A DNA stretch of 64,000 nt from positions 442,001-506,000 of the forward strand of contig NZ_LMDP01000003.1 of the NCBI RefSeq assembly GCF_001425835.1, read 5' to 3'. A program made the translations under genes and the position numbers. The notes beneath the pieces were generated by a model. The model made no database searches and was not told the origin of the DNA. It was given only the letters and a program-made list of their open reading frames with translations. Every line of letters starts with the position of its first letter. The first letter of the stretch is position 1. Source of the stretch: Afipia sp. Root123D2. Its GTDB lineage: Bacteria > Pseudomonadota > Alphaproteobacteria > Rhizobiales > Xanthobacteraceae. This document shows, in pieces, positions 9,106-18,268 of the stretch.

Positions 9106-9563
9106 GCGATGCCGCCGGCACCAGCATTCATGCCTCGGCCGTGCGCGTCGGCGATCGCGCCGTCCTGATCCGCGGTCCGTCCGGTTCGGGTAAATCCAGA
9201 TTGGCGTTCGATCTGATTCTCGCCGGTCGCGCGCAATGGATTCCGCCGGCCGTCCTGATCGGTGACGATCGCGTTCGGCTGGGGAAAACCGGCGGACAAC
9301 TGACCGTCCATGCGGTGATGGAACTCGCGGGTCTGATCGAGATTCGCGGGCTCGGGATTCGCCGCTGCGACTTCATGCCCGAGGGGACCGTCGGACTTGT
9401 TGTCGATCTCGACGCCGCTGACGCCGAACGCCTGCCGCTGCCGGAAGCGCTCAAAACCACCCTTTCCGGCTGCGATTTGCCGCGAATTCCGGTGGCTGCG
9501 GGAGCTTCCCCACTCCCCTTGGTAGTGGCGGCCATGACCACACAACCCGGCCTGCAGACCTGA
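9102..9563 (+). CDS. hprK: HPr kinase/phosphorylase, short alphaproteobacterial form
   Basis: 153 residues, only the C-terminal catalytic domain of the Firmicutes-type enzyme. The Walker A GPSGSGKSRLAFDL is at residues 22-35, an acidic metal site at IGDDRVRL, and the HprK signature at LIEIRGLGIRR near 82. It phosphorylates HPr on the regulatory serine and can reverse this. Coupling to chvG upstream and to EIIA(Man)/HPr downstream is the conserved arrangement in Rhizobiales. The N-terminal domain is absent, as normal for this class. Confidence 0.95.
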   Translation: MSDAAGTSIHASAVRVGDRAVLIRGPSGSGKSRLAFDLILAGRAQWIPPAVLIGDDRVRLGKTGGQLTVHAVMELAGLIEIRGLGIRRCDFMPEGTVGLVVDLDAADAERLPLPEALKTTLSGCDLPRIPVAAGASPLPLVVAAMTTQPGLQT

Positions 9564-9756
9564 CCCGCGACATAAGGCTGATTGCTGGAAGGGTAGTGGT
9601 AACCATATATGACCCAACATAGCCACTGAGCGGACCAGCGTAGCTCCGTCACGCCGAGGGGGCGAACGTCAAGATGCCCCCTTGCGCCGAGGCTCGGGAT
9701 GGTCAACATGTGGCCCTTTCGTGCGGTGCATCAAAAGCGCCCGCGAGGAGTCTTGA

Positions 9757-10158
9757 ATGATTGGTCTAGTACTGGTGACCCACGGGCGTCTTGCCGATGA
9801 GTTCAGGGCAGCTCTCGAACACGTGATGGGTCCACAAAAGCAAATCGAGTCGATCACGATCGGCGCCGAAGACGATGCCGATTTGTGTCGCAGCGACATT
9901 ATCGAAGCCGTCAAGCGCGTCGACAGTGGCGATGGCGTTGCCATTCTCACCGACATGTTCGGCGGCACACCTTCGAACCTGGCGATCTCGTGTATGAGCC
10001 GCCCCCAGGTCGAGGTACTAGCTGGCATCAACCTGCCGATGCTGGTCAAGCTCGCCAAGGTTCGCGACGAAAAGCCGTTGCCCGAAGCGATCGCGATGGC
10101 TCAGGAAGCGGGCCGCAAATACGTCACCATCGCCAGCCGGGTTCTCGCCGGAAAATGA
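9757..10158 (+). CDS. PTS EIIA component, mannose type (regulatory)
   Basis: 133 residues, a single EIIA(Man) domain. The phosphorylatable histidine lies in LVLVTHGRLADE near residue 9, and ILTDMFGGTPSN is the other family hallmark. No EIIB, EIIC or EIID gene is nearby, so it is expected to be regulatory rather than to transport sugar. It overlaps the HPr gene by ATGA (10155-10158). Phosphate would come from HPr. A 193-base gap separates it from hprK, so it may have its own promoter. Confidence 0.93.
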   Translation: MIGLVLVTHGRLADEFRAALEHVMGPQKQIESITIGAEDDADLCRSDIIEAVKRVDSGDGVAILTDMFGGTPSNLAISCMSRPQVEVLAGINLPMLVKLAKVRDEKPLPEAIAMAQEAGRKYVTIASRVLAGK

Positions 10159-10460
10159 CCCAACCGCCGGACGAGCAGATTTCTCAAGCCGGCGCGGTTG
10201 TCCGCGAACTTCCTATTATCAACAAGCGCGGCCTTCATGCCCGCGCCTCCGCCAAGTTCGTGCAGATGGCCGAACGGTTCGACGCCGAGATGACGGTGAC
10301 GCGCAACGGCGAGACCGTCGGCGGCACCTCGATCATGGGACTGATGATGCTCGCAGCCGGCATCGGCACCTCGATCACCGTGTCGGCCACCGGACGCGAA
10401 GCCAAGGCCGCGATCGACGCGATCTCAGAACTCGTCGCCAGCAAGTTCGGCGAGGAATAA
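10155..10460 (+). CDS. ptsH: Phosphocarrier protein HPr
   Basis: 101 residues. The EI-phosphorylated histidine is in INKRGLHARASAKFV and the HprK target serine in GTSIMGLMMLAA, so both regulatory sites are intact. It accepts phosphate from enzyme I (not in this window) and hands it to EIIA(Man). Start ATG 10155 overlaps the EIIA stop. The gene ends with TAA directly abutting the stop of the convergent glycosyltransferase gene, leaving no room for a separate terminator. Confidence 0.95.
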   Translation: MTQPPDEQISQAGAVVRELPIINKRGLHARASAKFVQMAERFDAEMTVTRNGETVGGTSIMGLMMLAAGIGTSITVSATGREAKAAIDAISELVASKFGEE

Positions 10461-12149
10461 TCAGTCCTCTTCCGGCTCCGGCCGCAGCGGCGCCTTGATC
10501 CAGATCTTCCAGCGTACCGCAGGTCCGGCCTTCCCGTGGAAGTAGCGCCGCGACGTGATGTTGAGTTTTTCCGCGTCGGCGGCGTTCTCATTCATCCAGG
10601 TTTCGCACTTCGGCAGCCGAGCATCGGTGGTGTCGCAGATGCCGATGAATCCCGATTGCATCGCCTTCTCGAGCGATGTCAGCCCCGACGACCACAATTC
10701 GCCCGGCGTGAATGTCAGCGGATGATCCGGGCTGTAGAACGTCATCGAATCGCCGGCCTCGGTGGTGGCGGCAACGATCGCCCACCGCGTGTTGAAGCGC
10801 GCGCGCCAGGCTTCCGTCAGTTGCAGCGCGAATTCCGAACGCGGCCGGAACGGTGCTGCGCGGTCGCCGTGCTGGGGCACATGCTGCGCGGCGATGATCG
10901 GCGACAACAGCAGCATCGTGAAGGTGAAGATCGCCCAGATCAGCAACAGGCGGATCAGCGCCATCTGCGTCACGCGCAGCGCCGGAATCGCAATCAGCGC
11001 CAGCGGCGTCAGGAAAAACAGCGAGATGCCCCAGTCGGTCTTCATGTAGATGCCGAAGACCAGCGCGCCGAGCGGCGGCCCGACGGCGACGATGCCCTGG
11101 ATCAGCCAGATGTTCAGCGCCTGTACGCCATCGACGCCGGGATTGGATCCACGCACCCACGGCCGTTTCGCAGAATCCACGATCTCGCGGAACACGCCCC
11201 TGCTGCGGATCGATTTCCACCATTGCAGCTTCCACGTCAGGGCGACATAAGCGGCGATGAACGCGGCCAGCAGCAGGCCGATCGTATGCAGCGCGTAACT
11301 GGTCACCAGTTTCAGCGACGCGGCGAACGTCCGCGAGCCATAAACACCTTCGGCATAAGTCAGCGGCACGAAATCGACCTGCTTCAGCCACAGGAAATGC
11401 GGCGTCAGCGCCACCGCCATCGTCAGTAGTGCGATCCACGGCGCCGGCGAGCGCAGGAATGCAAGGCGCTGCGGATGCATCAGTGCCGCAAGACCGACGG
11501 CGCCGATCATCGTCAGCACCCAGTATTTGGTCAAGACCGCGACGGCGCCCGCAAGACCCAGCCAGATGCCGGCGCGCACGGTGCGTTTGTCGAAGGCGTT
11601 GAGATAGGCCAGCACCACCAGCGGCAGCGTGACCAGTTGCAGCAGGTCGGGATTGTACTTGAAACCCTTGATATTGAAGATCGGATAGATCGCCAGCATC
11701 GCCACGGTGAACATCGCGCGGCGATGATCGACCACCCGCACCGCGATCAGCCAGCACAATACGAGGCCGATACTCACCACCACCATCGCCAGCGCATAGG
11801 TCGCCCAGTCGGTGACCGGGAACACCCTGAACCAGACGCCGGCCACCCAGCCGGCCAGCGGCGGATGCTTGCCGTAGCCAAGCAGGAATTTCTGCCCCCA
11901 GGCGTAGGCTTCGGCGACATCCATGTGGATGTCCTGCGCGCCCTTCAGCGCGGTCAGGATGATGGTCCACAACAGCGCGTGCACGAAGGCGAAGCCGATC
12001 ACGAACCTGAAGCCGGTGCGCTCATCCTCGGCCGCAGCCACGATCCATGCGGCAACGCGCCGCGTGACCGGAACATGGCGCAGGCGCGCCTTCTGACGGG
12101 ATTTCAGGCCGGTGCGGGGCTTCGGGCCGATCGTCGATGTGTCTGACAT
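10461..12149 (-). CDS. Membrane glycosyltransferase, PMT/ArnT-like (GT-C)
   Basis: 562 residues with about ten membrane segments. After a basic cytoplasmic N-terminus and a first membrane segment comes a loop with [15 protein letters not shown], an acidic motif typical of GT-C enzymes that use polyprenyl-phosphate sugars, then [11 protein letters not shown], also typical of the ArnT/PMT_2 group. The C-terminal soluble part (from about residue 430) contains [17 protein letters not shown]. It probably transfers a sugar from a lipid carrier to lipid A, a glycan or a protein at the periplasmic face; the acceptor is unknown. Start 12149 ([11 protein letters not shown]) is chosen; the frame is open further upstream without support. 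It is divergent from lepA. Confidence 0.82.
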   Translation of the reverse strand: MSDTSTIGPKPRTGLKSRQKARLRHVPVTRRVAAWIVAAAEDERTGFRFVIGFAFVHALLWTIILTALKGAQDIHMDVAEAYAWGQKFLLGYGKHPPLAGWVAGVWFRVFPVTDWATYALAMVVVSIGLVLCWLIAVRVVDHRRAMFTVAMLAIYPIFNIKGFKYNPDLLQLVTLPLVVLAYLNAFDKRTVRAGIWLGLAGAVAVLTKYWVLTMIGAVGLAALMHPQRLAFLRSPAPWIALLTMAVALTPHFLWLKQVDFVPLTYAEGVYGSRTFAASLKLVTSYALHTIGLLLAAFIAAYVALTWKLQWWKSIRSRGVFREIVDSAKRPWVRGSNPGVDGVQALNIWLIQGIVAVGPPLGALVFGIYMKTDWGISLFFLTPLALIAIPALRVTQMALIRLLLIWAIFTFTMLLLSPIIAAQHVPQHGDRAAPFRPRSEFALQLTEAWRARFNTRWAIVAATTEAGDSMTFYSPDHPLTFTPGELWSSGLTSLEKAMQSGFIGICDTTDARLPKCETWMNENAADAEKLNITSRRYFHGKAGPAVRWKIWIKAPLRPEPEED

Positions 12150-12324
12150 GGTTGCGTTGCTAGCAGGCCCAAGGCGCAACCGGCAATACACATCCCCGCC
12201 AGCCCACATGCGTTCCACGCCACGCTGTCGCGGACGACATAAATCCCTGTCATTTCGACGGAAGTCGGCCCCGGAACGGCCCATTGCCATTGCCGATCAT
12301 GGGTGCCGATGCTATCTCGCGCCC

Positions 12325-14130
12325 ATGGCTACAACCCCGATTTCCAACATCCGCAATTTCTCCATCGTCGCCCATATCGACCATGGAAAATCGACGCTCG
12401 CCGACCGGCTGATCCAGACCACCGGCGGGCTGCAGGACCGCGAGATGAAGGAGCAGGTGCTCGATTCGATGGACATCGAGCGTGAGCGCGGCATCACCAT
12501 CAAGGCACAGACCGTCCGCCTCTCCTACAAGGCCAAGGACGGCAAGGACTACATTTTCAACCTGATGGACACGCCCGGCCACGTCGACTTCGCCTATGAG
12601 GTGTCGCGGTCGCTGGCCGCCTGCGAAGGCTCGCTGCTGGTGGTCGATGCCTCGCAAGGTGTCGAGGCGCAGACGCTCGCCAACGTCTATCACGCGCTCG
12701 ATGCGGGTCACGAGATCGTGCCGGTGCTGAACAAGGTCGATCTGCCGGCCGCCGAGCCTGAGCAGGTACGCCAGCAGATCGAGGACGTGATCGGTATCGA
12801 CGCATCCGACGCGGTGATGATCTCCGCGAAGACGGGTCTGGGTATTCCCGACGTGCTCGAAGCCATCGTCAACCGCCTGCCAGCGCCGAAGGGCGATCGC
12901 GGCGCGACCCTGAAAGCGCTGCTGGTCGACTCCTGGTACGACGTCTATCTCGGCGTCGTGGTTCTGATCCGCGTCGTCGACGGCGTGATGAAGAAGGGTC
13001 AGCGCATCCGCATGATGGGCACCAATGCCGCTTACGACGTCGAACGCGTCGGCTTCTTCACGCCGAAGATGACGCAGGTCGACGAACTCGGCCCCGGCGA
13101 GATCGGCTTCATCACAGCCGCGATCAAGGAAGTGGCCGACACCCGCGTCGGCGACACCATCACCGACGACAAGAAGCCGGTCACGGACATGCTGCCGGGC
13201 TTCAAGCCCGCGATCCCGGTGGTGTTCTGCGGCCTGTTCCCGGTCGACGCCGACGATTTCGAAACGCTGCGCGCCGCGATGGGCAAGCTGCGCCTCAACG
13301 ACGCGAGTTTCTCGTTCGAGATGGAAACGTCGGCCGCGCTCGGCTTCGGTTTCCGGTGCGGTTTCCTCGGCCTGTTGCATCTGGAAATCATCCAGGAACG
13401 ATTGAGCCGCGAATTCAATCTCAACCTGATCGCGACCGCGCCGAGCGTTATCTACAAGATGCACCTCACCGACGGACAGGAAATCGAGATCCACAATCCG
13501 ATCGACATGCCGGACGTGGTGAAGATCGCGGAAATCCACGAGCCGTGGATCGAGGCAACGATCCTGACGCCGGATGACTATCTCGGTAGCGTGCTCAAGC
13601 TCTGTCAGGATCGCCGCGGCAACCAGAAAGAGCTGACCTATGTGGGCAGCCGCGCGATGGTGAAATACGAACTGCCGCTCAACGAAGTCGTGTTCGATTT
13701 CTACGATCGCCTGAAGTCGGTATCGAAGGGCTACGCCTCGTTCGACTATCACCTCACCGACTACCGCCAGGCTGATCTGGTGAAGATGCAGATCCTCGTC
13801 AACAACGAGCCGGTCGACGCACTGTCGATGCTGGTCCACCGCACCCGCGCCGAAGGCCGCGGCCGCGCCATGGTCGAGAAGATGAAGGAGCTGATCCCGC
13901 CGCACATGTTCCAGATCCCGATTCAGGCGGCGATCGGCGGGAAGGTGATCGCGCGCGAGACCGTGCGCGCGCTGCGCAAGGACGTCACCGCGAAGTGCTA
14001 CGGCGGCGACATCACGCGCAAGCGCAAGCTTCTGGAGAAGCAGAAGGAAGGCAAGAAGAAGATGCGGCAGTTCGGCAAGGTCGACATCCCGCAGGAAGCT
14101 TTCATTGCCGCGCTGAAGGTGGATAGCTGA
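12325..14130 (+). CDS. lepA: Elongation factor 4 (LepA) GTPase
   Basis: 601 residues, the normal length. G motifs are [14 protein letters not shown] near residue 14, DTPGHVDF near 82, and NKVDLP near 136. The domain order is G domain, EF-Tu-like domain II, EF-G-like domains III and V, and the LepA-specific C-terminus rich in Lys ([13 protein letters not shown]). It acts on the ribosome during initiation or back-translocation. The ATG at 12325 gives the standard N-terminus [19 protein letters not shown]; upstream in-frame ATGs are not supported. Confidence 0.97.
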   Translation: MATTPISNIRNFSIVAHIDHGKSTLADRLIQTTGGLQDREMKEQVLDSMDIERERGITIKAQTVRLSYKAKDGKDYIFNLMDTPGHVDFAYEVSRSLAACEGSLLVVDASQGVEAQTLANVYHALDAGHEIVPVLNKVDLPAAEPEQVRQQIEDVIGIDASDAVMISAKTGLGIPDVLEAIVNRLPAPKGDRGATLKALLVDSWYDVYLGVVVLIRVVDGVMKKGQRIRMMGTNAAYDVERVGFFTPKMTQVDELGPGEIGFITAAIKEVADTRVGDTITDDKKPVTDMLPGFKPAIPVVFCGLFPVDADDFETLRAAMGKLRLNDASFSFEMETSAALGFGFRCGFLGLLHLEIIQERLSREFNLNLIATAPSVIYKMHLTDGQEIEIHNPIDMPDVVKIAEIHEPWIEATILTPDDYLGSVLKLCQDRRGNQKELTYVGSRAMVKYELPLNEVVFDFYDRLKSVSKGYASFDYHLTDYRQADLVKMQILVNNEPVDALSMLVHRTRAEGRGRAMVEKMKELIPPHMFQIPIQAAIGGKVIARETVRALRKDVTAKCYGGDITRKRKLLEKQKEGKKKMRQFGKVDIPQEAFIAALKVDS

Positions 14131-14344
14131 GGCAGAACGACCGCCCCTCTGGCCTTCCTATCGATCTCCGGATCGACCGTTTTCCCTCACCGGATCTGAG
14201 TTTCCCTGATGTTGAAGCTTCGAGCTCGGCGACATGGCCGCTCTTCCCGCATCAATCCGGCTTGACTCAATCCGGAACCGGACAGACGATTGATGCGCTG
14301 GCGGTCCCGCGCAGCGCATCACGCCCCAGAATCTGGAGAATCCG

Positions 14345-14526
14345 ATGGCTTACAAATTCGAGGTCTACAAGGACAAGGCTGGTGAATTCCGTTTCCGTTT
14401 CAGGCGCCCAATGGCGAAAGCATGTTCGGATCGGAAGGCTACGCACAGAAGGCTTCGGCATTGAGCGCCATCGAATCGATCAGGAAGAATGCGCCGGGTG
14501 CCGACGTCGACGACCAGACCAAGTAG
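14345..14526 (+). pseudogene. DUF1508/YegP-like small protein, frameshifted
   Basis: The first 19 codons read MAYKFEVYKDKAGEFRFRF. From base 14401 the -1 frame continues as QAPNGESMFGSEGYAQKAS and ALSAIESIRKNAPGADV, ending at TAG 14524-14526. Joined, they give a 60-residue protein with the DUF1508 pattern (FRFRF-A-NGE-M--SEGY--KASA--AIES--KNAPGA). Total length plus one base is divisible by three, so one base (a C at TTTC/CAG) is missing. A good ribosome site (GGAGAA) precedes ATG 14345. The gene may be genuinely inactivated or the base may be a sequence error. Confidence 0.8.
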
Positions 14527-14568
14527 GTCCGATTTCATTTAGTCGTTCAGGATTGAACCATCGCCATG

Positions 14569-14600
14569 ATCGCCGCCGCCGCAGGTGCGCGGCGATTTTT
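14569..14600 (+). terminator. Rho-independent terminator after the DUF1508 gene
   Basis: An 8-bp stem (14569-14576 with 14589-14596) followed by T5, 43 bases after the DUF1508 stop and directly before the end of the convergent GGDEF/EAL gene. Confidence 0.7.
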
Positions 14601-14618
14601 CAGGAATCATGCTGTTAC

Positions 14619-16472
14619 CTAGCCGGCTGCGAGACAAATATCCGGCACGGCATGGCTGTCATTCTGCGCGGCGAGCAACCGGACGATCTCGGCATTCGGC
14701 CGCGCACGGCTGAACAGGAAACCCTGCCCCTCATGGCAGCCTTCGGCGCGCAAATAGCTCAGTTCAGCTTCGGTCTCGACGCCTTCGGCGGTGATGGTGA
14801 CGCCAAGGCCGGTGCCCAGCGAAACGATCGCCCGCATGATCGCCTGCGCGTCGCGATTGGAATCGAGATCGCGGACGAACGAACGATCGATCTTGATCTT
14901 GTCGAAGGGAAAGCTGCGCAGATAGCTGAGCGACGAATAGCCGGTGCCGAAATCGTCCATCGAAATCCGCACGCCGAGCGCACGCAACGCATGCAGCGTC
15001 GCCAACACCTGATCGCTCTTTTCCAGCAGCAGGGTTTCGGTGATCTCAAGCTGAAGCCGGTTCGGCGGCAATCCGGATTGCCGGAGCGCATCCATCGCGA
15101 TCGACAGTAAATTTCCGGTACGGAACTGAAGCGGCGACAAATTGACCGCGACGCTGACCTCGGACGGCCATCGCGCGGCGTCCGTGCAGGCGCGGCGGAG
15201 CATCAGCGCGCCGATCACGTTGATCAATCCGGTTTCCTCGGCCACCGGAATGAACTCCGCTGGCGAGATCATGCCGCGCACCGGGTGTGGCCAGCGCACC
15301 AGAGCCTCCGCACCGGTGATGCGGCCGCTCCTGAGATCGATCAGCGGCTGATAATGCGGCACAAGCGCATCGGCCTCGATCGCGGCGCGGAGGTCGATCT
15401 CGATCAGGCGGCGGCTCTGCGCCCGCGCGTCCATTTCAGCTTCGAAGAAGCTGAACGTCGCATGTCCCTCGCTTTTCGCGCGGGACAACGCCATGTCGGC
15501 ATTCTTGAGGAGCTTCTCGGCATCGTCGCCGTCGCCCGGCGCCATCGCGATTCCGATACTGGCGCTGCTGAGAACAGTGTGGCCGTCGAGCATATAGGGC
15601 TCACCGATTGCATCGATCAGCCGCTTGGCAAGCACGGCGACATCTTCCGGCCGGCCGGCGCCGGCCTGGACGATGGCGAATTCGTCGGAGCCGAGTCGCG
15701 CGACCGCGTCTTCCTCACGCACCGACGACCGCAGCCGCTTGGTGACGCACTTCAGCAATTTGTCGCCGACAGCATGGCCGAGCGTGTCGTTGATCCCCTT
15801 GAAGCCGTCGAGATCGACGAACAGCACAGCGACTTTCTCGCCGTTGCGGCGTGTCAGCGCCAGGGATTCGTCAAGACGCTGGCGCAACATGATGCGGTTC
15901 GGCAAGGCGGTCAGGCCGTCATGCTGCGCCATGAAGGCCAGGCGCGCCTCGGCACGCTTGCGTTCGGTGATATCGATCAACGCCAGCATCACGGCAGGTT
16001 GATCGTTGAATGTCAGGTCGCGCGCATAAATCGCCATGTCGATCAGCGAGCCGTCGGCCTTGATGTGTTTCCAGATTCGCGTTGCCCGCTCGTCGGCGGT
16101 CTGGCCGCCGGACCATGGCGTCGCGGTCTCGAAAGCCTGGATGTCGGACAGCTTCAGCGTCTCGAAATCGGACCGCGCATAACCGTAATGAACCAGCGCC
16201 GCGTCGTTGACACTGAGGATGCGCTCGTCGTCGCGGGCGCACACCATCATCGGCACCGGATTGCCGTCAAACAGCAGGCGGAACGATGCCTCACGCTGTT
16301 TCAGTTCGGCGATATCAACGCGCGCACGATCGGCATGCTGGCGCGAGGCGGCACCGGCCGTCGTCACCCTGCGCCGTTTCGGCGCCAGTTTCCCTGCAGT
16401 CTTGAGTTTTCGTCCGGCAAAAGACGCACGACCCCTGATTCTGCTTTTTGTTGTTGGCCGATCCGTCGGCAT
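14619..16472 (-). CDS. PAS-GGDEF-EAL cyclic-di-GMP signalling protein
   Basis: 617 residues. A basic N-terminus is followed by a PAS domain at about 60-180 (FRLLFDGNPVPMMV, VNDAALVHYGY), a GGDEF domain at about 200-350 and an EAL domain at about 365-600. The cyclase signature reads RLGSDEFAIV, that is GSDEF instead of GGDEF. The phosphodiesterase motifs look complete: EALVRWPHP, MDDFGTGYSSL and KIDRSFV. It probably hydrolyses c-di-GMP, with reduced or no cyclase activity (inference). No membrane segment is seen, so the PAS domain would sense a cytoplasmic cue. ATG 16472 is preferred; the open frame extends to 16592. Confidence 0.9.
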   Translation of the reverse strand: MPTDRPTTKSRIRGRASFAGRKLKTAGKLAPKRRRVTTAGAASRQHADRARVDIAELKQREASFRLLFDGNPVPMMVCARDDERILSVNDAALVHYGYARSDFETLKLSDIQAFETATPWSGGQTADERATRIWKHIKADGSLIDMAIYARDLTFNDQPAVMLALIDITERKRAEARLAFMAQHDGLTALPNRIMLRQRLDESLALTRRNGEKVAVLFVDLDGFKGINDTLGHAVGDKLLKCVTKRLRSSVREEDAVARLGSDEFAIVQAGAGRPEDVAVLAKRLIDAIGEPYMLDGHTVLSSASIGIAMAPGDGDDAEKLLKNADMALSRAKSEGHATFSFFEAEMDARAQSRRLIEIDLRAAIEADALVPHYQPLIDLRSGRITGAEALVRWPHPVRGMISPAEFIPVAEETGLINVIGALMLRRACTDAARWPSEVSVAVNLSPLQFRTGNLLSIAMDALRQSGLPPNRLQLEITETLLLEKSDQVLATLHALRALGVRISMDDFGTGYSSLSYLRSFPFDKIKIDRSFVRDLDSNRDAQAIMRAIVSLGTGLGVTITAEGVETEAELSYLRAEGCHEGQGFLFSRARPNAEIVRLLAAQNDSHAVPDICLAAG

Positions 16473-16703
16473 CTTCCGTAAGCCCCGCTTGCATTCTGCA
16501 CGGCGAGTATTTCGGGCAAGTCTTAAAAAAAGCGTGTTCGGCGCCCGCCGCGTACTCGGATCAGGGCGGAAACAGACCGCCTGACACCGCAACCTCGGGA
16601 ATATTCCGGCATTTCCGATCCGTCGGGCGGAACAATCCGCGGTACAGTTAAAACGCGGTAAAATTCGGCCGCACAGCCATCGCGGCTCGTCCTCACGGCC
16701 ACC

Positions 16704-17660
16704 TTGCGCTATAAGCTGCGGATGCTGCTGCCTCGCATGATTCTCGGCGTGATGCTGCTGGCGACGGCCGCCGGACTATCGACTGCTGCTCAGGCGCAGA
16801 CCATCGGCACACTCAACCCCAAGCCGCTGCCCGCGCTCGCTCACCCCAACGATCCGCATCTGGCGGCCAAGGAAATCTTTGGGCGCAAGCTGACGCCTGC
16901 CGCACTCGGCGTGCAGTCGATCGGATTTTACGCCAAGGGCTGCCTGTCCGGCGGCGAGGCGCTGCCCATCACTGGGCGGACGTGGCAGGTGATGCGGCTG
17001 TCGCGCAACCGCAATTGGGCTAACCCCGAGATGGTTGCGCTGATCGAAAAGATTTCGGCGAAGGTTCACAAGACCGCGGGCTGGCCCGGACTCCTGATCG
17101 GCGACATGTCCCAGCCGCGCGGCGGCCCGATGCTCACCGGGCATGCCAGCCATCAGATCGGACTCGACGCCGATATCTGGCTGACACCGATGCCGAACCG
17201 GCTGCTGTCGCGCAACGAGCGCGAGGAGATGTCCGCGGTCAACATGGTCGCAGCCAATCGCCTGGATATCGATCCGAAGGTGTGGACGCCGCAACATCTC
17301 GATGTGATCCGCGCCGCCGCGCAGGAGCCGCGTGTCGAACGTATTTTCGTCAATGCCGCGATCAAGAAGGCGCTGTGCCGCGAAGCCAAGGGCAACCGGA
17401 GCTGGCTCTCCAAGGTGCGTCCGATGTACGGACATAACTATCATTTCCACGTCCGGATCAAATGTCCCGCCGGCAGCGAAAGCTGCACGCCGCAGCCGCC
17501 ACCGGACGATCATGAGCATTGCAGCGCGGGCGACCTCGCCTACTGGTTCAGCGACGCCGTGCTCCATCCCAAGCCGCCGCCCAAACCGCCAAAGCCGAAG
17601 CCGCCATTGACGCTCGCCGATCTGCCGGCCGCCTGCAAACAGGTCGCGGCGACGCCCTGA
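16704..17660 (+). CDS. mepA: Penicillin-insensitive murein endopeptidase MepA
   Basis: 318 residues with a signal peptide ending near AAQAQ (residue 32). The LAS-family zinc site is visible: LTGHASHQIGLDADIW near residue 148 supplies His and Asp, and GHNYHFHVRIKC near 245 supplies the second His motif. It cleaves D-Ala-meso-DAP crosslinks in periplasmic peptidoglycan. A proline-rich stretch (HPKPPPKPPKPKPP) lies near the C-terminus. The start is uncertain: TTG 16704 gives the longest form, while ATG at 16722 or 16737 would still leave a signal peptide. The next gene group begins with the leader at 17708. Confidence 0.92.
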   Translation: MRYKLRMLLPRMILGVMLLATAAGLSTAAQAQTIGTLNPKPLPALAHPNDPHLAAKEIFGRKLTPAALGVQSIGFYAKGCLSGGEALPITGRTWQVMRLSRNRNWANPEMVALIEKISAKVHKTAGWPGLLIGDMSQPRGGPMLTGHASHQIGLDADIWLTPMPNRLLSRNEREEMSAVNMVAANRLDIDPKVWTPQHLDVIRAAAQEPRVERIFVNAAIKKALCREAKGNRSWLSKVRPMYGHNYHFHVRIKCPAGSESCTPQPPPDDHEHCSAGDLAYWFSDAVLHPKPPPKPPKPKPPLTLADLPAACKQVAATP

Positions 17661-17707
17661 TCGGCGCATAACGAGCCACATTTGAAGTCACCCGCGATCC
17701 TGATAGA

Positions 17708-17798
17708 GTGACCTCCGTCGCGCCGTAAGCGCGGCGCGTGTCGAGGGACGCGGTCCCGTTATCGACCTGCAACCTGTCGCAGCGTCTTGTCGCGCTGC
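17708..17798 (+). promoter_or_regulatory. Candidate structured 5' leader of the mop gene (copy 1)
   Basis: Three hairpins can be drawn before the mop ribosome site. Hairpin 1 (17716-17736) has an 8-bp stem with loop CGTAA. Hairpin 2 (17740-17766) has outer GTCGA/TCGAC, inner GGGAC/GTCCC and a 4-base 3' bulge starting with G. Hairpin 3 (17779-17798) has stem GCAGCG/CGCTGC just before GGGAAG. The same architecture recurs before modA. It may be a molybdenum-cofactor-type riboswitch or a new cis-RNA; not proven. Confidence 0.5.
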
Positions 17799-17813
17799 TA
17801 CGGGAAGACCGAC

Positions 17814-18023
17814 ATGCGCATCAGCGCTCGCAATCAGATCAAGGGCAAGATTATCGGCGTCACCAAGGGCGCGACCACCGCGCATGTCCGCGTCGAAGTC
17901 GGCCACGGGCAGGTTCTAACCGCCGCGATCACCAACGAGGCGGTCGACGAACTCGGACTCAATGCCAATGGCTCGGTTTATGCCGTCATCAAGGCGTCCG
18001 ACGTGATGATAGCGGTCGATTGA
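17814..18023 (+). CDS. Molbindin-type molybdate-binding protein (single Mop/TOBE domain)
   Basis: 69 residues: MRISARNQIKGKIIGVTKGATTAHV, then LTAAITNEAVDELGL and SVYAVIKASDVMIAVD. This is one complete Mop domain, which oligomerises and binds molybdate between subunits in the cytoplasm. The start at 17814 has GGGAAG upstream. It lies at the head of the molybdate gene group, with a structured leader. Because the ModC protein downstream lacks its own C-terminal Mop/TOBE domain, this protein may serve as the separate molybdate sensor or buffer (inference). Confidence 0.9.
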   Translation: MRISARNQIKGKIIGVTKGATTAHVRVEVGHGQVLTAAITNEAVDELGLNANGSVYAVIKASDVMIAVD

Positions 18024-18025
18024 CA

Positions 18026-18226
18026 ATGAGACCGCTGTTCGCCGCCGCTGCACTGATCGTAAGCGTCGCGCAGGCACATGCCGCCGATCCGGTCGGCTGC
18101 GACAAGTTCAACTGGCCGATCGAGCGGGAGCGCGCTGCGCTATCGGTCCCTGATCTGCCGGAACTCGCGACTGGCGCGGAAATGTCTGCTCCGCCGCCAA
18201 TAGCAGTTGCTCTGGCCTCGCCTTAA
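18026..18226 (+). CDS. Short secreted protein of unknown function, possibly truncated
   Basis: 66 residues beginning two bases after the mop stop. A signal peptide (MRPLFAAAALIVSVAQAHAA) is followed by DPVGCDKFNWPIERERAAL and a Pro/Ala-rich end, ALASP. I recall related periplasmic proteins that are clearly longer and continue past this point. The +1 frame after the stop has a short open stretch with Pro/Arg-rich sequence, so truncation by a frameshift is possible. No enzymatic motif is present. It is likely co-transcribed with mop. Its end runs directly into the second leader. Confidence 0.55.
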   Translation: MRPLFAAAALIVSVAQAHAADPVGCDKFNWPIERERAALSVPDLPELATGAEMSAPPPIAVALASP

Positions 18227-18268
18227 GGGTCTTTACGCTGGTGATGCGCCTGCTAATGTGACTTTGGA

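Noticed and set aside
12250-13905. Open frame of about 551 codons antisense to lepA
   Set aside because: A mirror of the lepA codon pattern with no recognisable domain and no ribosome site; lepA is unambiguous.
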